Origin: Hippophae tibetana
Taxonomy: Eukaryota > Streptophyta > Magnoliopsida > Rosales > Elaeagnaceae
NCBI GenBank assembly: GCA_037013495.1
Contig: CM072803.1
Location: 17,257,501 to 17,321,500 of the forward strand
Direction: 5' to 3'
Length of the DNA stretch: 64,000 nucleotides
The notes beneath the pieces are model-generated. The model searched no databases, was not told the DNA's origin, and saw only the letters and a list, made by a program, of their open reading frames with translations. Shown here piece by piece: positions 1 through 12,885 of this stretch (its first letter is position 1; every line of letters begins with the position of its first letter). Position numbers and translations under genes: made by a program.

Positions 1-143
1 GTGACATTAATTCGTAAGGTTGTTTAATTTTATATGTTAAATTTTTGATTTTGCCTTTGTGAGAATGATGCAATTTAGCCAAATCAGACAAGGATGTGCT
101 CCATAAGGCATATTATTTTAAGCTTGATCCATTTTTCAGTTAG

Positions 144-269
144 AAGCACCTTTATAGTCTTCCCTGTCGTTTTGATCTAGCTAAAGATGATGTTCCTTTT
201 GTAGTAGCGCACCCCTCTGGTGATAAACTTAGAGATTGGTTGCTTGCTGACCAAAATATTTCCCTGTAA
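144..269 (+). CDS. Possible terminal exon of an unidentified gene
   Basis: A 41-codon open stretch runs from an AG at 142-143 to a TAA at 267-269. The peptide has balanced, globular-protein composition, for example DDVPFVVAHPSGDKL followed by RDWLLADQN, unlike the surrounding AT-rich DNA. The frame is closed by a TAG at 141-143, so it needs a splice acceptor there (context ttttcagttag). The usual-looking acceptor three bases upstream would lead into early stops. I do not recognise the protein family, and no earlier exon can be proposed in the first 140 bases. It would be the 3' end of a + strand gene lying mostly outside the window. It could be chance. Confidence 0.35.
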   Translation, partial: KHLYSLPCRFDLAKDDVPFVVAHPSGDKLRDWLLADQNISL

Positions 270-2470
270 AGTCCCCCCCCGCATCTCGTCCTTTTTTAAA
301 AGCTTTTCTGGTTCAGTTATTGAAGATTTTTTGGCCACAATCTGTATTTTCTATGAAATTGAGTCTCATAATATTTTAGTTGTAACAGCATTTGTACTTT
401 GTTTCTATAAATTTTGTCATTGGCATAATTAATTGATAGAACGAAGTCCGCTACCTTTATAAAAAGATAAGTCCATTTTATATAGGTAATGGACTTGTAA
501 AAGTAATGGACTCGCACAAATCGGTTGCCTTTACAAAATAAACTTATGTAATCATATTTTTGTAAAGTTAACAGATTTGTGCTATCCTAAGGAATTAAAG
601 TCTATTTTCGTTAAAAATAATGTGTTTAAGCTATCATTTTTCGTATATATAGACAATGGATATGAGCCTGAAAGTTCATATGATTTTCTGTTCTCCCGTA
701 CTTCTTTAGTGGAGAAAGCTCGTTACATTTTGGCTAGGTGTCTCTCTTCTCTTCCCCCAAAAATAATGTTGAGTGATTGTAATTCGTATGTTTCAGTCAT
801 TTTAAGTCAACAGCTCTCTTGATGACAACCGAGTTAATTTATTGTAGCTATTGGTACTTATTTGGGCCCTCACTTGTCTGTTTTTTCCCTTTATTTTCAA
901 AGTTTTAACTGTTCGATTAAGTGTTCTTTGGCAGCGATTCCACCTACACATCAACAGCTCATACAGATGGGATATTTTAAGTTGTGTTTGGGATGCTGCT
1001 CTTACCAAATGTCTTATCACCTTTGTTACTCCACTTAGGATTTTTTTTTCCCCTTTAGTGTTTTAATATGATTATTACCTATGTTCTGATTGCTGAATGT
1101 GTATATGGGTTTGGAATTACACCTGTAAATTTTAATACAGTGATGAGAAATAAGTATGATTGCAAATATGATAACATGAGTGTGTAACAGTGCCACTGCA
1201 AGGTCTGATATGGTGTCTATGCTTGTAAAAAAAAATGTTGAAGCTGGATGACTTTCACGTTTTCAAATAGGAAGCAATATGAGATGAGATGGTGAATAAT
1301 GTTTGGACAGTGTCCAGGGCCTTAGCCTAAGGGTCCAATCTCCAGCCCAGTATCACACAGCCAGGGCCTTAGCATAAGGGTAATGATTAGTGTGAACCTT
1401 GCCTATATGTTATTGACTCTGATTAGTAGAAGGCTCATACAGGTAATTACATATTATTGAATTTATTTGTAGAAAGATCTTCGCAGTTACATCGGTACAT
1501 TCCATAATATTAATAGTAATTGAGAAGGTAACTCTTCCAAAAGTTTAAGCTATTGGTAATAGAGTCAATTATATTTTTATACATTTACCGCACCGTTACA
1601 AGTGTTGGTTCTATGTATATTAAATACTTGTAATTCAATAATTGGAGTTCCATAACCTTCACACAGGACCTTTAACTCTAACTCTGATACCATATTAGAA
1701 ATTGTTGAAAAACCATTTTGAAAGTAAGATATTAGGAGAAGCATCAACATGTTTTATTCATATGTCACTTAGACTGAGAAATAAACTTGCAGATTATGTA
1801 AGTTTTGGGTGCTTTCATGTTTCCTCTTTGCCCCTTATTTGTTCATTCTATGCTCTATGTATTTTATGTCTAACCATTATAACTTTTGGTCTTTTGATAG
1901 TTTGATTGACGCTTTTGATTTTTTTTTTTTATAACATGGAGGCTTTTGAAGTTGGACAATCACGGACTTGGAACTTGAAGCCATTGATTTGGATTACTAT
2001 TCTTTTTTACCTTTTATTATCTGTTGGGATTTATTGGACTTGCGTTTCTTCGAGAGTTGCCTACAGGAATTATTATTTTTTACTTTTCTCTTTCTTTCTT
2101 TTTTCCCAGGGCTGTTGGTTGATTGTTTTAGATTGTTTATTAATTTGTTATGGACGGTTTGTGTACTGTGTTTACATGGAAGCTCGGGATTCTATTGGTT
2201 CAAGTCTTTATTTTAACATTATATTTAAGACGAAGAGTATTAGGTGGACAACATAAGTCTACTATATTTATAAAAAAGTTTGTAGAAATCCATTTTATAA
2301 AGCTTTGTCTCACAATTAGTAAAGTTAATGGATTTTTGCTGTCCTTTTTTAACTTGTACTATCCTATCTAATAGATACGAGATTAGAATACACTTTCGTT
2401 AAAGATTTTTAGATTTAGAGTATCGGTTTTCCTTATATTTACATGTAAAAAGTATGGATCTATTTTTTAC
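270..2470. other. Non-coding or unassigned stretch after the left-edge exon
   Basis: About 2.2 kb with only short, low-complexity ORFs. The first few hundred bases could be a 3' UTR of the putative exon at 144-269. Two ORFs around 1906-2256 are hydrophobic only because the DNA is T-rich, and none matches a family I know. Nothing further is supported. Confidence 0.5.
1314..1380 (+). repeat. Short direct repeat pair, about 20 bp
   Basis: A GC-richer 20-mer beginning ccagggccttagc occurs at 1314-1333 and again at 1361-1380 with one difference (cctaaggg versus cataaggg). The start-to-start spacing is 47 bp. The function is unknown. Confidence 0.7.
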
Positions 2471-2560
2471 TATTTTTTTCACATATTGGCTAAGTATGCA
2501 AGTAACGCAATAAAAGTATCACAAGAGATTTGAATTCATATTCTATGTCAGTTTTTAACT
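2471..2560 (+). repeat. Left copy of a dispersed direct repeat, about 90 bp
   Basis: This block contains tatcacaagagatttg followed by attcatattctat. It recurs in the same orientation at 4929-5018 with scattered substitutions and small indels. Two direct copies about 2.46 kb apart could be the ends of a small LTR-type element or just dispersed repeat copies. No coding sequence is visible between them. Confidence 0.6.
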
Positions 2561-2657
2561 ATCACAAGAGTATGCAATATAAATTATTTCATATTTAGTA
2601 ATTATAATTAATTTATTTATCGGTACGTTAAATTAGTTTATAATTTTATTATTCTTA

Positions 2658-2743
2658 GTTATTTTTATAAATATATTATGTAATCATTAATCACAATTAT
2701 GTTATTTTTATAAATATATTATGTAATCATTAATCACAATTAT
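2658..2743 (+). repeat. Perfect 43-bp tandem duplication
   Basis: The 43-bp unit at 2658-2700, starting gttatttttataaat, is repeated without change at 2701-2743. The identity suggests a recent local duplication in AT-rich DNA. Confidence 0.9.
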
Positions 2744-3111
2744 ATGAAGTTTAAGTTTAAAATATTTATTTACTTTAGTTTTAGACAGTAATTGGTTGAG
2801 TTATTTTATAATATGTTTATGGATTTGATACTTTATTCTTTGGTTTTATAAAAACTTAACAATTTTTTATTTATTATGTTTCATGTTAGAATGTATTGAA
2901 GTTAGTTATTATTTTTAATTAAATTAAAAATTAATAGAAAATTATTATTTTAATTCAAAGTCATGTTAAAAAAGTAAAAAAAGAAGATCAATTAATACAT
3001 ATAAATAAAAATTTTAATCAATTCGAACTAATTTGGGTTAGAAAAAAAAATTATTTGAGTTAAAGTTAGCAATTCATGATACAAATTTAATTCAATTTAA
3101 ATTATGGTTAG

Positions 3112-3237
3112 GATTGTATTAATTTAAGTTGAATTAATTTGAGGTAATCTAAGTTATTCTCACCCATGAATTAAGATTGTACCAATTTAAGTTGAATTAA
3201 TTTGAGATAGTTTAAGTTATCCTCGTCCGCATGAATT
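3112..3237 (+). repeat. Imperfect 63-bp tandem duplication
   Basis: Two adjacent copies begin gattgtattaatttaagttg (3112) and gattgtaccaatttaagttg (3175). Both run through a shared gaattaatttgag core and end near catgaatt. Differences are mainly single substitutions. Confidence 0.75.
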
Positions 3238-5820
3238 CACACATAACTAAAATTGAAATCCTAGGAACATGATACACACATATATATATGGCCAAATAGC
3301 CTTTGCATCCACTACTACAAATACCCCCAAATGAGCCTCAATTCAACTCATTTAAATCATATATGTAATTTATTTTAACATATTTTAATGAATTTGTTGA
3401 TTTTCATTTTTTTTTTGTCAAATTAATAGTTGATTTTTTTTTATAAAAAGTAAAAAAAAATGGTAAATACATAGATAAAAGTTTATAAATTATAGACATA
3501 ATTAACTTAGAGGGAGGGAGTGAATAAGTTATTCTTAATATTTATCAATTTATAATTTAATAACCTAAATAAAACAGTCAGACATGCAATCGTATGTAAA
3601 AATAAAGTACAGAAATAATATTCTATTTTTAGGTGGAACCAACCTAGGTTACAACCATGACCTAAGAGAAAAACCACTGGTCTATCAAACCACCTAACTT
3701 TCACTATGAAAAATAAATGTTCAAGTACAAACTCGGTCTTATGCTATCCTCCTTAGGATACTGCTCCAATGTACTTTACTTAAGAGTCCCTGCTCTGTTT
3801 TCACAGTTTCCAATATTAGCATGAGTAGTTTTCAGATCAACGTTCTAATAAGCTTCCCGTTAATCAAATACGTTCCCAAATTAACTATAAAAATAATTAG
3901 TATAAAAACAAAAGTATCTGTGTGTATTATATAATAGATTTAATAATGAATAATCCTAACTAGATGATTCAAAACATATGTCATTTAAATCAAATTAACT
4001 AGTAAATCCTAGAGCAAAAAGATCAAGCATAAGTTCAATAAAAATAGTTTCTTTAAAGATTAATGATAAAATCAAATAACTATGATATGATAAAAAAATT
4101 ATTTGATATAACAATTATTTGATATAACAATTTAAGAAAAATAAATAAATAAATAACCATAAAAACATATTATCAAAATATCATAAATATAATTAAAATT
4201 ATTAATCAATCAAATATAACCATTAATATTTGATAGATTAACTAAATAAAGAAGTTAAAGAATTATGATAAGAGAGAGAAATTAAGAATAATAGAATAAT
4301 GATCTTGTGTAGTTGATTGAAACAATAATTAATGAGTTTTATTTATAGGAAAAATAAAAACTCTTAATCCTATATAATTGATAAATATATTTTATATTAC
4401 AAATAGTATTAATAATACTCATTAATTAAGAAAACTCATATATGATTGATAAATATCTTTTTCTATTATAAATAGGATTAGTAATAATCACTAATTAAAA
4501 AATTTTTTATTTAAAGAGAAGTTATTTTAAAATATATTTTATGCTATCTTTTATATTAAAGATTTAATCGATAATTTAGAGTATATCTTATATAATATTT
4601 TAGCACTATTTTTTTTTTAGATTTATAAACATGTGTTCTTAAATACATAAACGTAATTATATGTATCGTAGTTATCAAAGATATACTTAAAGTATAATTA
4701 TTTAAAACTCGAACATTTGTTTGATTTTTCTTGATAAACTTGATAGTAAGCTTGAAGTATAATTATCTAGAATTCGAGAAATTGTTTGATTTTTTTATAG
4801 ACTTAATAACAGATCTAAAAAAAATTTACAGATAAATGTTTTGTCAACGAAAATAACAACACTCATCATTTTTACAAAAAAATATTTATTATGCAATAAC
4901 AACCTAATTTCTTTAACTATTTTCGACTATTTGTTTTTCATATATTGGTTATGGAGGCAAGTAACACAATAAACGTATCACAAGAGATTTGCATTCATAT
5001 TCTATAGCAGTTTTTAAATTATTTATGACACTTTTAATATCTTACTGTGTGTATTATCAATAATTATTAAACATGTAAACGATAAAAATCTAGTAGTCAT
5101 TTTTATTTTTAATGATGTTTTTGCTGCGCATTAGTGGTATGATTAATGATATGGATTCATAATTAATATAAAACCAAACCCTCTTCATCTTATTGGAGAT
5201 AACAGTTTAGTTCGTACGTGTTAGATCTGAACCCTTGGGTAATTTGAACTGAATTATTTCAGTTGATTCAAATTTGGGTAATATTCGCAGGTCAAAAATC
5301 TGACCCGTTGATCCATTTGTCTTCTTTTCTTTTTTCAATGTAATTGAAAATGATTAAATATGCACATATAATTAAAATTATTAATTATATAATTATTTTA
5401 AATTATATTAGTTATTAAAATTTAAATTATCTATGCATAGATATTGTTACTAAATTCAAATGATACTTACAAAATAGTTCTTTTACATTCTTATTTGTAG
5501 TATTATTTTTTAAATTTTTAGATAAAATTTCAAAAAAATTAGAAAAATATTTTCTACCAATCTTATTCGATAAAAAACACGTAATAAATAATTAATGATA
5601 AAATTTATAAATTCTAAGAGTTTTTATCAACAATGAATCACTAATATATATGTTATAAATTTGAACGGTTTAAATATTATTTTATTTATATATAAATTTA
5701 AAATTAAGAATATTTAAGTATTAGCAAATGAGAAAATAAATAATTTTGAAAACAAATGTTACTATGTGGAATAATTTTAACTAAAAAGTATGTAAATTAT
5801 TAAATATTATAATTAATTAT
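3238..5820. other. AT-rich intergenic DNA
   Basis: No ORF with protein-like composition was seen on either strand. The stretch holds degenerate short repeats, for example ttatttgatataacaa twice near 4100, and the right copy of a dispersed direct repeat at 4929-5018. Confidence 0.6.
4929..5018 (+). repeat. Right copy of the dispersed direct repeat, about 90 bp
   Basis: This is the partner of 2471-2560 in the same orientation. It shares tatcacaagagatttg and the following attcatattctat block. Confidence 0.6.
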
Positions 5821-6085
5821 GTCATTTCAGTCTAATTCGAATGGGTCGGGCACTGATGGCCACCTTATAATAAAATTGAAAAGAACCAAAAAAACGAAGA
5901 AACTATTTGGAAAAGTGAAAGAAAGGAAAAAAAAAAAAGAAAAAAGAAAAAAATTTAAGAACAAGTAAAGCGCTGTTCTTCTTCGACTCGATCACTCCCT
6001 GAAATTTAAAGGTGAAAACAGTAGTTTAAGATCATCTCTCTGCCTTTACCTATCAAACACACGAAACCGACAATCACAAATTGTG
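5821..6085 (+). promoter_or_regulatory. Upstream region and 5' UTR of the RPT5 gene
   Basis: This is the sequence before the RPT5 start codon. An almost pure purine (A/G) tract of roughly 100 bases lies at about 5870-5970. It is followed by a GC-richer segment (gttcttcttcgactcgatc) that probably belongs to the 5' UTR. No unambiguous TATA box was assigned, and the transcription start is unknown. Confidence 0.45.
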
Positions 6086-9000
6086 ATGGCTAGTGCCATG
6101 GTAGAGGACACCAACTACGAGGAGGACCAGTTGGCGTCCATGACCACCGACGACATCGTCAGAGCTTCTCGTCTTCTGGACAATGAGATCCGTATTCTCA
6201 AGGTCCATTACCATTTATTTTCTTTTCTTTATTAGTGTTGTTGCTTTTGGCTTTTACGGCTTGTTCTGCACTGCCTTACAACATTTCTAGCGGAACTAGG
6301 GTTCTCCCTGTTCTTTGTCACTTGATTCTTTTCCTCCCTGAATAAAGATTGATTATTTATCTAATTTAAAATGATTCTATATCTCGAGTCTTGTCAAAGA
6401 AATATAGTTTTTTTGTATAAACCATTGGTATTTTTGTTTCATGTGATGAGATTTATGTCAATAATTGGGGGGGTTTTGGTACTAGGTTGTTTAATATGTT
6501 TTGCATTTATTGTTTGGATTATTTGCGAAATTTTTACTTATTTATTTTGTTATTGTTGGGGTGAAGGAAGAGTTGCAAAGGACGAATTTGGAGTTGGATT
6601 CATACAAGGAAAAAATAAAGGAGAACCAGGAGAAGATCAAGCTTAACAAGCAACTGCCTTACTTGGTGGGAAATATTGTTGAGGTAATTTATAATATATT
6701 AGTTTCCTCTAAATTTCTTTGCTCTTTTGTTTTTTTGTGTTTTTTTTATTTAATGTAGAGCTAGTATGACAAGTCATATATGACTTAGATATGTTCAATA
6801 TGTGGTTTTGATGAAAAGAAGAGTACTAAATTTTTTGAAAGTATTAAGTTTTGTGGATGTTATGATTTTAGGAAGAGCACTTGTATGTGCATCAAGCTGT
6901 TTTGGAACAACAACTGATATGGTAGACAATTATTGGTCAAAACAATCGGAGCTGCTTTTTTTCTTGTAATAGTTTGCTACATCAATTGTTTTTGGACAAC
7001 AACTTGATTTAAATGCACTTTTTGTTTTAGAAGCCGTAATTCGCTAGACAAAGATGGAGTTTATGTTTTGGCTAGATTATGTCGAATTAAAAAACTATTT
7101 AATATAGTTCAGATCACCAACAGAGGTCCTTAAAAACTCTGTTTCCAGTTTTTAATATAGATAGAGAGCAAAGACCTGTAATTTTATTTTTCTAAATTTT
7201 CTAAAAAATTTCAACTTCTGCAAACTTTAGGTTCTGAGTGAGCTGTATACTTGGATTTTCTTGTTCAGACAGCTTAAAACTTCCTTTGAAATCTTTTTGG
7301 TGTCAGATTTTGGAAATGAACCCAGAAGATGAGGCTGAGGAAGATGGTGCAAATATTGATCTTGATTCACAAAGGAAAGGGAAATGTGTTGTTCTGAAAA
7401 CATCTACCCGCCAGGTGAGCCTGTCTCTCTCTGTTTGTTATGCTCATATGTTATGTTCAGCTGGTAATCCATAGGATTTTGCTGGGCTGCACATGTTTGA
7501 AATCAATAAGATCTATTTTGACTGTTTTATTACTTAATTCTCTAATATGAAAAGAAAAGAAATGATTAAATTTGTTATAGTTTTCATGCTTCCATTATGA
7601 AATACAAATTTCCTCTTGACTGCAGACAATTTTTCTTCCTGTTGTGGGGCTTGTTGACCCTGATAAGTTAAAGCCTGGTGATCTGGTTGGGGTGAACAAA
7701 GATAGTTACCTGATCTTGGATACTCTTCCATCAGAATATGATTCTCGAGTAAAGGCTATGGAGGTCGATGAGAAACCCACTGAAGACTACAATGATATTG
7801 GAGGCCTAGAAAAACAGGCAAGTTTAAAGTCGGCATGAGCTATGGAATCACTGTAAAATTCTTTCTGATGAAGATATCTTAGATTTCACTTGATATTCTA
7901 TTTTGGTTTTTTTACTTATTTTTTCCCAGATCCAAGAGCTTGTTGAGGCAATTGTTTTGCCCATGACTCACAAGGAGCGGTTCCAGAAGTTAGGGATTCG
8001 TCCACCAAAGGGGGTGCTCTTATATGGGCCGCCTGGAACTGGGAAAACTTTGATGGCCCGGGCTTGTGCTGCACAGACAAATGCTACTTTTCTTAAGCTG
8101 GCAGGCCCACAATTGGTCCAGGTATGATATATATTCCTACTATTATATATATATATATATATATATATTATTTCTTATATATTACTGGATGTATCTTACT
8201 AATTATATGGATTTATTTTATTTTATTTTGAAAGGTCTGTATAATTTCTCCTTGATTGTGGTCTCAATATTTCTTTTTTCTTTCATCATGCCTGATAATA
8301 CTCATATATTGGCCTTAAAATGTTGGGAGCCAACATATTCATGAGAAGTCTTGAACGTATCAAAAGATTACCCTGTAGTCATTAATCATTTTGCATTTAA
8401 ATGAATAATTGTCTTATTATTGAAGGAATCTTGAGTAGCAATAAGCGAATGTCCTTTTTGCTCTATCTTCTGTCAAGATTTCTGCATTCTCTTATTTCTA
8501 CCTCTCTAATTGGCTCATAAGTATTTCATTGGAGTACTTGTAGATGTTCATAGGTGACGGAGCAAAACTTGTTCGTGATGCCTTCCAGCTTGCAAAAGAG
8601 AAATCCCCCTGCATCATTTTTATAGATGAAATTGATGCCATTGGTACAAAGCGATTTGATAGGTATTTTACCTTTTCCAATTACTTAAGCTGATTAATAA
8701 ATACCTGCAAGAAATATTGCAGAATTTTAGCTTTTGTAGCTGGATTGAAATTACTGAGTCAATGCTCCATGTTAACAAACTTCTCATTGTGTGTTGCTGC
8801 AGCGAAGTGAGTGGAGATAGAGAGGTCCAGCGGACTATGTTGGAGCTGCTCAATCAGCTTGATGGATTTAGTAGTGATGATAGCATCAAGGTTTGTATAT
8901 AATTGTGACCTTCTTCCTTGTAATAGATATTCTTTAACTTTTCTGAGCTGCCTGCAATATGATCAATAAGTAATATGGAACTTGCAAGAAGTTGTCTTTA

Positions 9001-10552
9001 TTGTAACAAGGAAATTTCATGGTCATAAAAAATTTCAGGTGATAGCAGCAACAAATCGTGCTGACATTCTGGACCCTGCTCTTTTGCGTTCTGGTCGATT
9101 GGATCGTAAAATCGAGTTTCCACATCCTACTGAAGAAGCAAGGGCTAGAATCTTGCAGGTATTAATAGTCTCAAATTTACTTTTGTGTTTATTTATTTTT
9201 CTTCAATTATTACTCTTATTTGATTGCCTTGTGTTGACTTTATAGATTCACTCTAGAAAGATGAACGTACACCCTGATGTCAATTTTGAAGAACTGGCTC
9301 GATCTACTGATGATTTTAATGGTGCACAACTAAAAGCTGTATGTGTGGAGGCAGGCATGCTTGCCCTCCGCCGTGATGCAACTGAGGTACTCTCTGCGTA
9401 ATGCCATTGCTTCTTGCTTTGTGCATAGAAATAGAACTATTTTGCGCGTTACTGTTCTCTGATTTCCATTATGGCAATGCTGGAGTCATATATCTCTCTT
9501 TAAAATTACTTCTGGTTTTCTGAATGGCTTTTGAACCAGTGGCAGTGCCAAGTTGTTTTTTTCCCTCTCTTTGAATAGGCTGATGATATTTCACATGCCA
9601 CAAGTCATTCTATAGAGAATCTTGACAGTAGAAGCAAATATTTTGATAGTTTGATAGATTATGAATGCTATCCTCAAAGTTATACTATATAAAAATCTAA
9701 TGTAGTATGCAAATACAACGAAGTACTACTAATGGAGCCCTACGATGCTTCAAAGCATAAAACTCATCTATTATCAAATTTGAATCAGTAATTTCAACAA
9801 TTTTCTTTCATTGCAGACAATCATACAATGATTGTGGAAAAAAATGAATTGAAAAGAATTTATTACTTGTGTGTCGTGTTGTTTGCAAACCACAAAGGTA
9901 ATAAAACTTTTCTTTGGTTGCTAGAGAAAAGAGGCAAGAAAAATTAAGAATTAGATCATTGGAGTATTGACATGATAGATAAGCCAACAATATATCTTGA
10001 ATATTTATTATTTTAAGAAGTCAATATTAACCTTTTCTTCTGACCAAGTGTTAATTAAGAATGAGATATTTGTACTTGTGTATTTCTTGAAAAATAATTA
10101 ATTACTTCTTGTAGAGGACGTCTGATATTACAAATGATTGATGTATATAATCTCACTCACTTGTTACAAATGGATTGTATTTCAAAAGAATTATGAACTA
10201 AGCTAAATATATGAACAAAAGTGTGGGATAATACAAATAGTATTATTCCCCCCAACCCAAAAAAATTCAGCCTACGCAAGCCCATAGTATGTGCTGCCCT
10301 TGTTTTTACCTGATTGCACTTGGCAGAGAAAGCATTGTCATCTCTTCATATGGTTTTATCAGGAAATCATTGGCAGTCTTGTTTTCTCTTCTCATATTGG
10401 AGTTAGATTTTGGTCCTTTTTGGAATTGTTAAATAAGTTCTTTAACTGTCGATATTGGTTTGGTCTGAATCCAGGTGAACCATGAAGACTTTAATGAAGG
10501 CATCATTCAAGTTCAGGCAAAGAAGAAGGCAAGTTTGAACTATTATGCATAG
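6086..10552 (+). CDS. RPT5: 26S proteasome regulatory particle ATPase subunit RPT5 (6A homolog)
   Basis: This is one of six AAA+ ATPases in the base ring of the 19S particle, which unfolds ubiquitinated substrates and opens the 20S gate in cytosol and nucleus. Exons: 6086-6202, 6567-6683, 7307-7414, 7626-7817, 7930-8121, 8544-8662, 8803-8890, 9039-9158, 9246-9386, 10475-10552. They join to 423 codons with no internal stop, matching plant RPT5 length. Visible features are an N-terminal coiled-coil region (about residues 25-70), Walker A GPPGTGKT at about 211-218, Walker B IIFIDEID at about 266-273, and the SRH region around [10 protein letters not shown]. The C-terminal YYA is the HbYX motif that docks in the 20S alpha ring. 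The start was chosen because MASAMVED aligns with the plant family N-terminus. Intron 4 has a GC donor. Intron 9 is the longest (1088 bp). The gene looks intact. Confidence 0.97.
7818..7929 (+). other. GC-AG intron 4 of RPT5
   Basis: The exon ends ...aaacag and the intron begins gcaagt, the standard context of non-canonical GC donors. It ends in ttttcccag at 7929. Only this junction keeps GGLEKQ joined in frame to [11 protein letters not shown]. The nearest GT four bases on would shift the frame. Confidence 0.9.
8144..8168. repeat. (TA)n microsatellite in RPT5 intron 5
   Basis: A 25-bp uninterrupted TA run lies a few bases after the exon 5 donor site. Confidence 0.95.
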
Positions 10553-12885
10553 GTTAGTGAATGCCAATGAGGTAACATGCCAGGTCAGCGAGTTAAAGTT
10601 TCTGTATGTTATTCATTTAAGCTGAGATTCTTTAGGAAGCAAGATGGAAGCTGTCCAGACATTGCCCCTAGGAACCATCTTTTAGTGATTTGTATTTGGT
10701 TTTATATGTAACTTTTATGATTCAAAAGATCATGCAGTGTGGTTCCTTGTAACGTGAACAATTATGGTGCAGGTCATACTCAGAATATGTCAGATTAGTC
10801 TGCTCACGAGTCTTTTAATGTTACAAATGTGTTGCAAATTTGGTTTAAAACAAATCTGTTTGAGAGTTTCTAGGGTTTTGCAAGTTGAAGTGATAATATA
10901 TATATGTTCAGAAAAAGAAGAGTATTATTCAAGTAATAGAAATCAAAACAAAACCTTGGTCTACATTGTTGGGGACACATACCATGGTAAAACCCATCCT
11001 ATCCGAAGTAACATAGTTACGCGAAGGAGAGAAAGTAGACCAATAATGAATGGGTGGAAGGTTATATTGATTTTTATTTATTTATACAAAAATTGTCATT
11101 TAGTCCTTTAAATTTAAGAAGATGACATGTAGTTCAGTTACTTTTATAAATGGTGCCAAAAAGAAATATTTAGTACTTTGATTTATTTTTTTAAAAAGAA
11201 AAATTATTAGTGTTATTTTAAGTATAGGATGGGGTAAAAGACTGGTAATGTTTTTACTAATTATATTTTTAATTTTTTTTGTTTTGATAGGATGGGATAA
11301 ATGATGAAAGTATTCTTGCTAATATCTATTTATATATTTTTTTTCTTTTTATGGTTTATTTTTTATAAGTAAAAAGATTAATGAGCATATTTTTATAGTT
11401 AAATAATGTTTTTATTCGAAGGAAAGGGGTTCTTGCTGGCATTTTTCTCGTAATGATTCCATAATTACACCTCAAAGTAACTGTTCAGCTAACACTTCCT
11501 TGATCAATCATGAACAATTAAGCACCAGGCTCATACACTATTTCAAGCTAAAAACACAAACAAGATTCAACGTTAGCCAAACATGACTAAGCTAAATATA
11601 AACAACCTAATAAATGAAACTAAATGTCATCAAGTGTTGAATGTGGAACAAAATTTCATCCTCTGATCAATATAGAGTAGAATATTGAATCAATTTGACG
11701 CCAATGAGCGAAGATTGAGGATCAACGAGAACAAACCTAACTTGATGATCACAAAGATTGTCAATGACCGAGGAAGCGAATCACGAAATTTCCAACCATC
11801 AAATCATCAAAATGAAGATCAATCACAAGAAATCATGTAAAGAACTTGCAAAATGGTGGAGAAATTGTTAAAATCAACGAGGAAACTAATGAGAAATGAA
11901 AGCCCCGTCAAATTTCAAATTGAAAACTTTCTTAGAGTAGGGATTTTATATAAGGGATTCGACCATGTACAACCTCAAGGTATAATATTTGGCTTTATCA
12001 TTATCACATTAATCTCAAGCACATACACCATAAAATACTATCTCTAACATTTACAGAACACATTATAAAAAATCATAATTTTGCAACACTTTAAAACCAA
12101 CATTCAAAAACATTTCTTTATGTTGGTATTATATATATAAGTTATAAACTTTACCCTTATAAAATTCATGTTGTAAAGTATATCTTAAACTTTTAAACTC
12201 ATTAAGATTTTGAAAACTTATTTTTTCTCAAATATATTTACAAAAATCAAAATTCACATCTATATGAATAATATATTTAAATATCATGTTTACAACAAAT
12301 TTTGGAGTAACTCTACTTAAAAAAAACACCCACTTGAAAAATTAAAAAATTTACCTTAACGCAACACAAATTATGAAAGATAAATGAATGCTTGACAGAA
12401 AAAAAAATCCTCTTCTCTTTTTTTTTTTTTCCATTCTTCCTTCTTCTCTTCTCTTTTCTCTTGCAGCCCCTTATATATATATTACTTCCCTAATGAAATG
12501 CACCAATTTCCCTTTTTTAAAAATAATCTAAATAAAATTACGAATTTATCCTTAGATTGACAAATTAATTATATTTTAATACATTATTTTTTTTAATTTA
12601 AATAAAATACTATAGGTCCCACAATCTCACTCCCTTAAAAAAGTTCCTCTTTCAAATTTAATAATCAAAAAGTAATTACCTTAATTAAACATATATGTGT
12701 ATTTCTCTTGCATCTCTGATTTCAATTTCCAACTTGCATCCTTGACTCCGTGATGTCACCACAACACTTTTACAAATGGAAATTTTTTTTTTTGAAATCA
12801 TCTAATTTTTAATTCACAATTTGCACTAGCTATTATTCATAAAAAGAATCCTCTTGTAACTATATGTTAGACCAGTTAATAATAT
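10553..12885. other. RPT5 3' UTR, then unassigned repeat-like DNA
   Basis: The first 150-250 bases after the RPT5 stop are probably 3' UTR. The rest has no supported gene. The stretch at about 12300-12780 lies just downstream, in the minus-strand sense, of the gypsy pol remnant. On the minus strand it contains a tatatatataagggg TATA-like motif at about 12470, so it may be a decayed 3' LTR of that element. Its boundaries could not be fixed. Confidence 0.4.

Noticed and set aside
1906-2256. 116-codon ORF predicted as hydrophobic or membrane-like
   Set aside because: The hydrophobicity comes from T-rich DNA. No family resemblance or splice context was seen.
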